DNA of 14,641 nt, taken from positions 1 through 14,641 of the forward strand of contig CAAGGY010000043.1 of assembly GCA_900769525.1 (NCBI GenBank). The letters are read 5' to 3'. The stretch's first letter is position 1. Each line of letters begins with the position of its first letter. The notes below the pieces were generated by a model. That model saw only the letters and a program-made list of their open reading frames with translations, made no database searches and had not been told where the DNA came from. This document shows, one piece after another, positions 13,720 to 14,641 of this stretch. Position numbers and translations under genes: made by a program. Source of the DNA: an uncultured Alistipes sp. (GTDB lineage: Bacteria; Bacteroidota; Bacteroidia; Bacteroidales; Rikenellaceae).

Positions 13720-14641
13720 ATGGTAATTCTTGTTCTCAACTGCGGTAGCTCATCAATTAAGTATCAGGTGCTTGATGTTATGGAGCAGTCGCAGACTCTG
13801 CTGGCCAAGGGCTTGGTGGAGCGTATTGGTTTGGCTGAAGGCGATCTTACTCACAAGCCTCAGGGTAAGGATAAGTTCGAGCTTCACTGCCCAATTCCTG
13901 ACCACACAACAGGTATTCGTCTTGTCCTCGACGCTCTTACTCACCCTGAGCATGGCGTGATTAAGTCGTTGGACGAGCTTAAGGCTGCTGGTCACCGTGT
14001 GGCTCATGGTGGTGAGTTCTTCACAGATAGCTGCCTTGTTGACGATGAGGTTAAGGCTAAGATTGAGTCTTTGTACTCTATCGCTCCTCTGCACAACCCT
14101 GCTAACCTTGAGGGTATCCTCTCTATGGAGAAGGTGTTGCCAGGTATTAAGCAGGTGGCTGTGTTCGACACATCATTCCACCACACTATCCCTGCAATCA
14201 ACTACTTGTACGCTATCCCTTACGAGTACTACGAGAAGTATCGTGTTCGTAAGTATGGTTTCCACGGTACAAGCCACAAGTTCGTTGCTCGCACAGGTGC
14301 TGAGATGTTCGGTCTCGACTTTGAGAACTCAAAGATTGTTACTTGCCACATCGGTAACGGTGCATCTGTTACAGCTATTAAGAATGGTAAGTCGTTCGAC
14401 ACATCTATGGGCTTCTCGCCACTCGATGGCCTTGTGATGGGTACACGTGCTGGCTCTATGGACGTGAGCGCTGCAACTTACATCGCACAGAAGGAGGGTA
14501 TGTCTTACGCTGAGCTCGACAATATGCTCAACAAGAAGTCTGGTGTTCAGGGTCTTACAGGTATCTCAAGCGATATGCGTGATATTGACGCTGCATACGA
14601 CGAGGGCAACGAGCGTGCTATCATCGCTCGTGATATGTATG
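13720..14641 (+). CDS. ackA: Acetate kinase, N-terminal 307 codons (cut by the window edge)
   Basis: The visible 307 of an expected roughly 400 residues match acetate kinase, which makes ATP and acetate from acetyl phosphate at the end of fermentation (or runs in reverse). The first signature VLNCGSSSIKYQV includes Asn7. The second is FHGTSHKFVA with His182. Other active-site residues known from the Methanosarcina enzyme are matched at a constant offset of two: Arg93 (GHRVAHGG), His125 (PLHNPANL), Asp150 (VFDTSFHH) and Arg243 (MGTRAGSMD). The phosphate/ATP loop CHIGNGASVTAI is at 209-220. The ATG at 13720 gives the standard N-terminus. No frameshift is seen. Phosphotransacetylase (pta), the usual partner, is not in the window and would be expected to the right. 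The codon use is strongly biased, as for a highly expressed gene. Confidence 0.98.
   Translation, partial: MVILVLNCGSSSIKYQVLDVMEQSQTLLAKGLVERIGLAEGDLTHKPQGKDKFELHCPIPDHTTGIRLVLDALTHPEHGVIKSLDELKAAGHRVAHGGEFFTDSCLVDDEVKAKIESLYSIAPLHNPANLEGILSMEKVLPGIKQVAVFDTSFHHTIPAINYLYAIPYEYYEKYRVRKYGFHGTSHKFVARTGAEMFGLDFENSKIVTCHIGNGASVTAIKNGKSFDTSMGFSPLDGLVMGTRAGSMDVSAATYIAQKEGMSYAELDNMLNKKSGVQGLTGISSDMRDIDAAYDEGNERAIIARDMY

Overview
The window looks like chromosome of a member of the order Bacteroidales (phylum Bacteroidota). The evidence is a set of TAnnTTTG -7 promoter boxes (near 218, 5071, 5084, 6226, 13406 and 13639), the lack of Shine-Dalgarno sequences before most starts, a five-repeat DUF349 protein, a YidC with the long periplasmic domain, and a BspA-type leucine-rich-repeat lipoprotein. 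The genus cannot be fixed from the sequence. Gut lineages such as Alistipes/Rikenellaceae or Muribaculaceae would fit, and this is inference.

Layout, left to right. (1) 1-257 is a pyrimidine-rich intergenic stretch with a promoter. (2) 258-3173 is a two-gene + strand unit: an exported S9 (DPP IV/prolyl oligopeptidase) peptidase, then free methionine-(R)-sulfoxide reductase. (3) 3174-5832 is a phage-derived module: a complete TerL-type terminase and a 95-residue unknown protein on the - strand, and a divergent XRE-S24 autocleavable repressor on the + strand. Overlapping face-to-face promoters lie between the two arms. No portal, capsid, tail or integrase gene is visible. (4) 5833-6397 is a long non-coding stretch with terminators and dyads. 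(5) 6398-7411 is a BspA-like LRR lipoprotein. (6) 7412-7709 is non-coding and ends in a 22-bp perfect palindrome that can terminate from both sides. (7) 13332 down to 7710 is a housekeeping - strand run: DUF349 protein, pyrG (CTP synthase), yidC (membrane insertase). (8) 13720 to the right edge is ackA (acetate kinase) on the + strand, cut by the window end.

How the genes fit together. DUF349-pyrG-yidC and ackA are core functions reading divergently from a 387-bp control region. The accessory part is 3174-7411. The repressor and the overlapping promoters look like a DNA-damage-responsive switch that could hold back the small protein and the terminase. The terminase keeps its Walker A, Walker B and nuclease residues, so it is not visibly decayed although it stands alone.

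The most interesting signals are this orphan terminase switch, a 15-bp perfect inverted repeat inside the msrC-like gene that has the shape of an intrinsic terminator for the opposing terminase transcript, and the nested repeats that bracket the LRR gene. I see no rRNA, tRNA, CRISPR array or recognisable insertion sequence.
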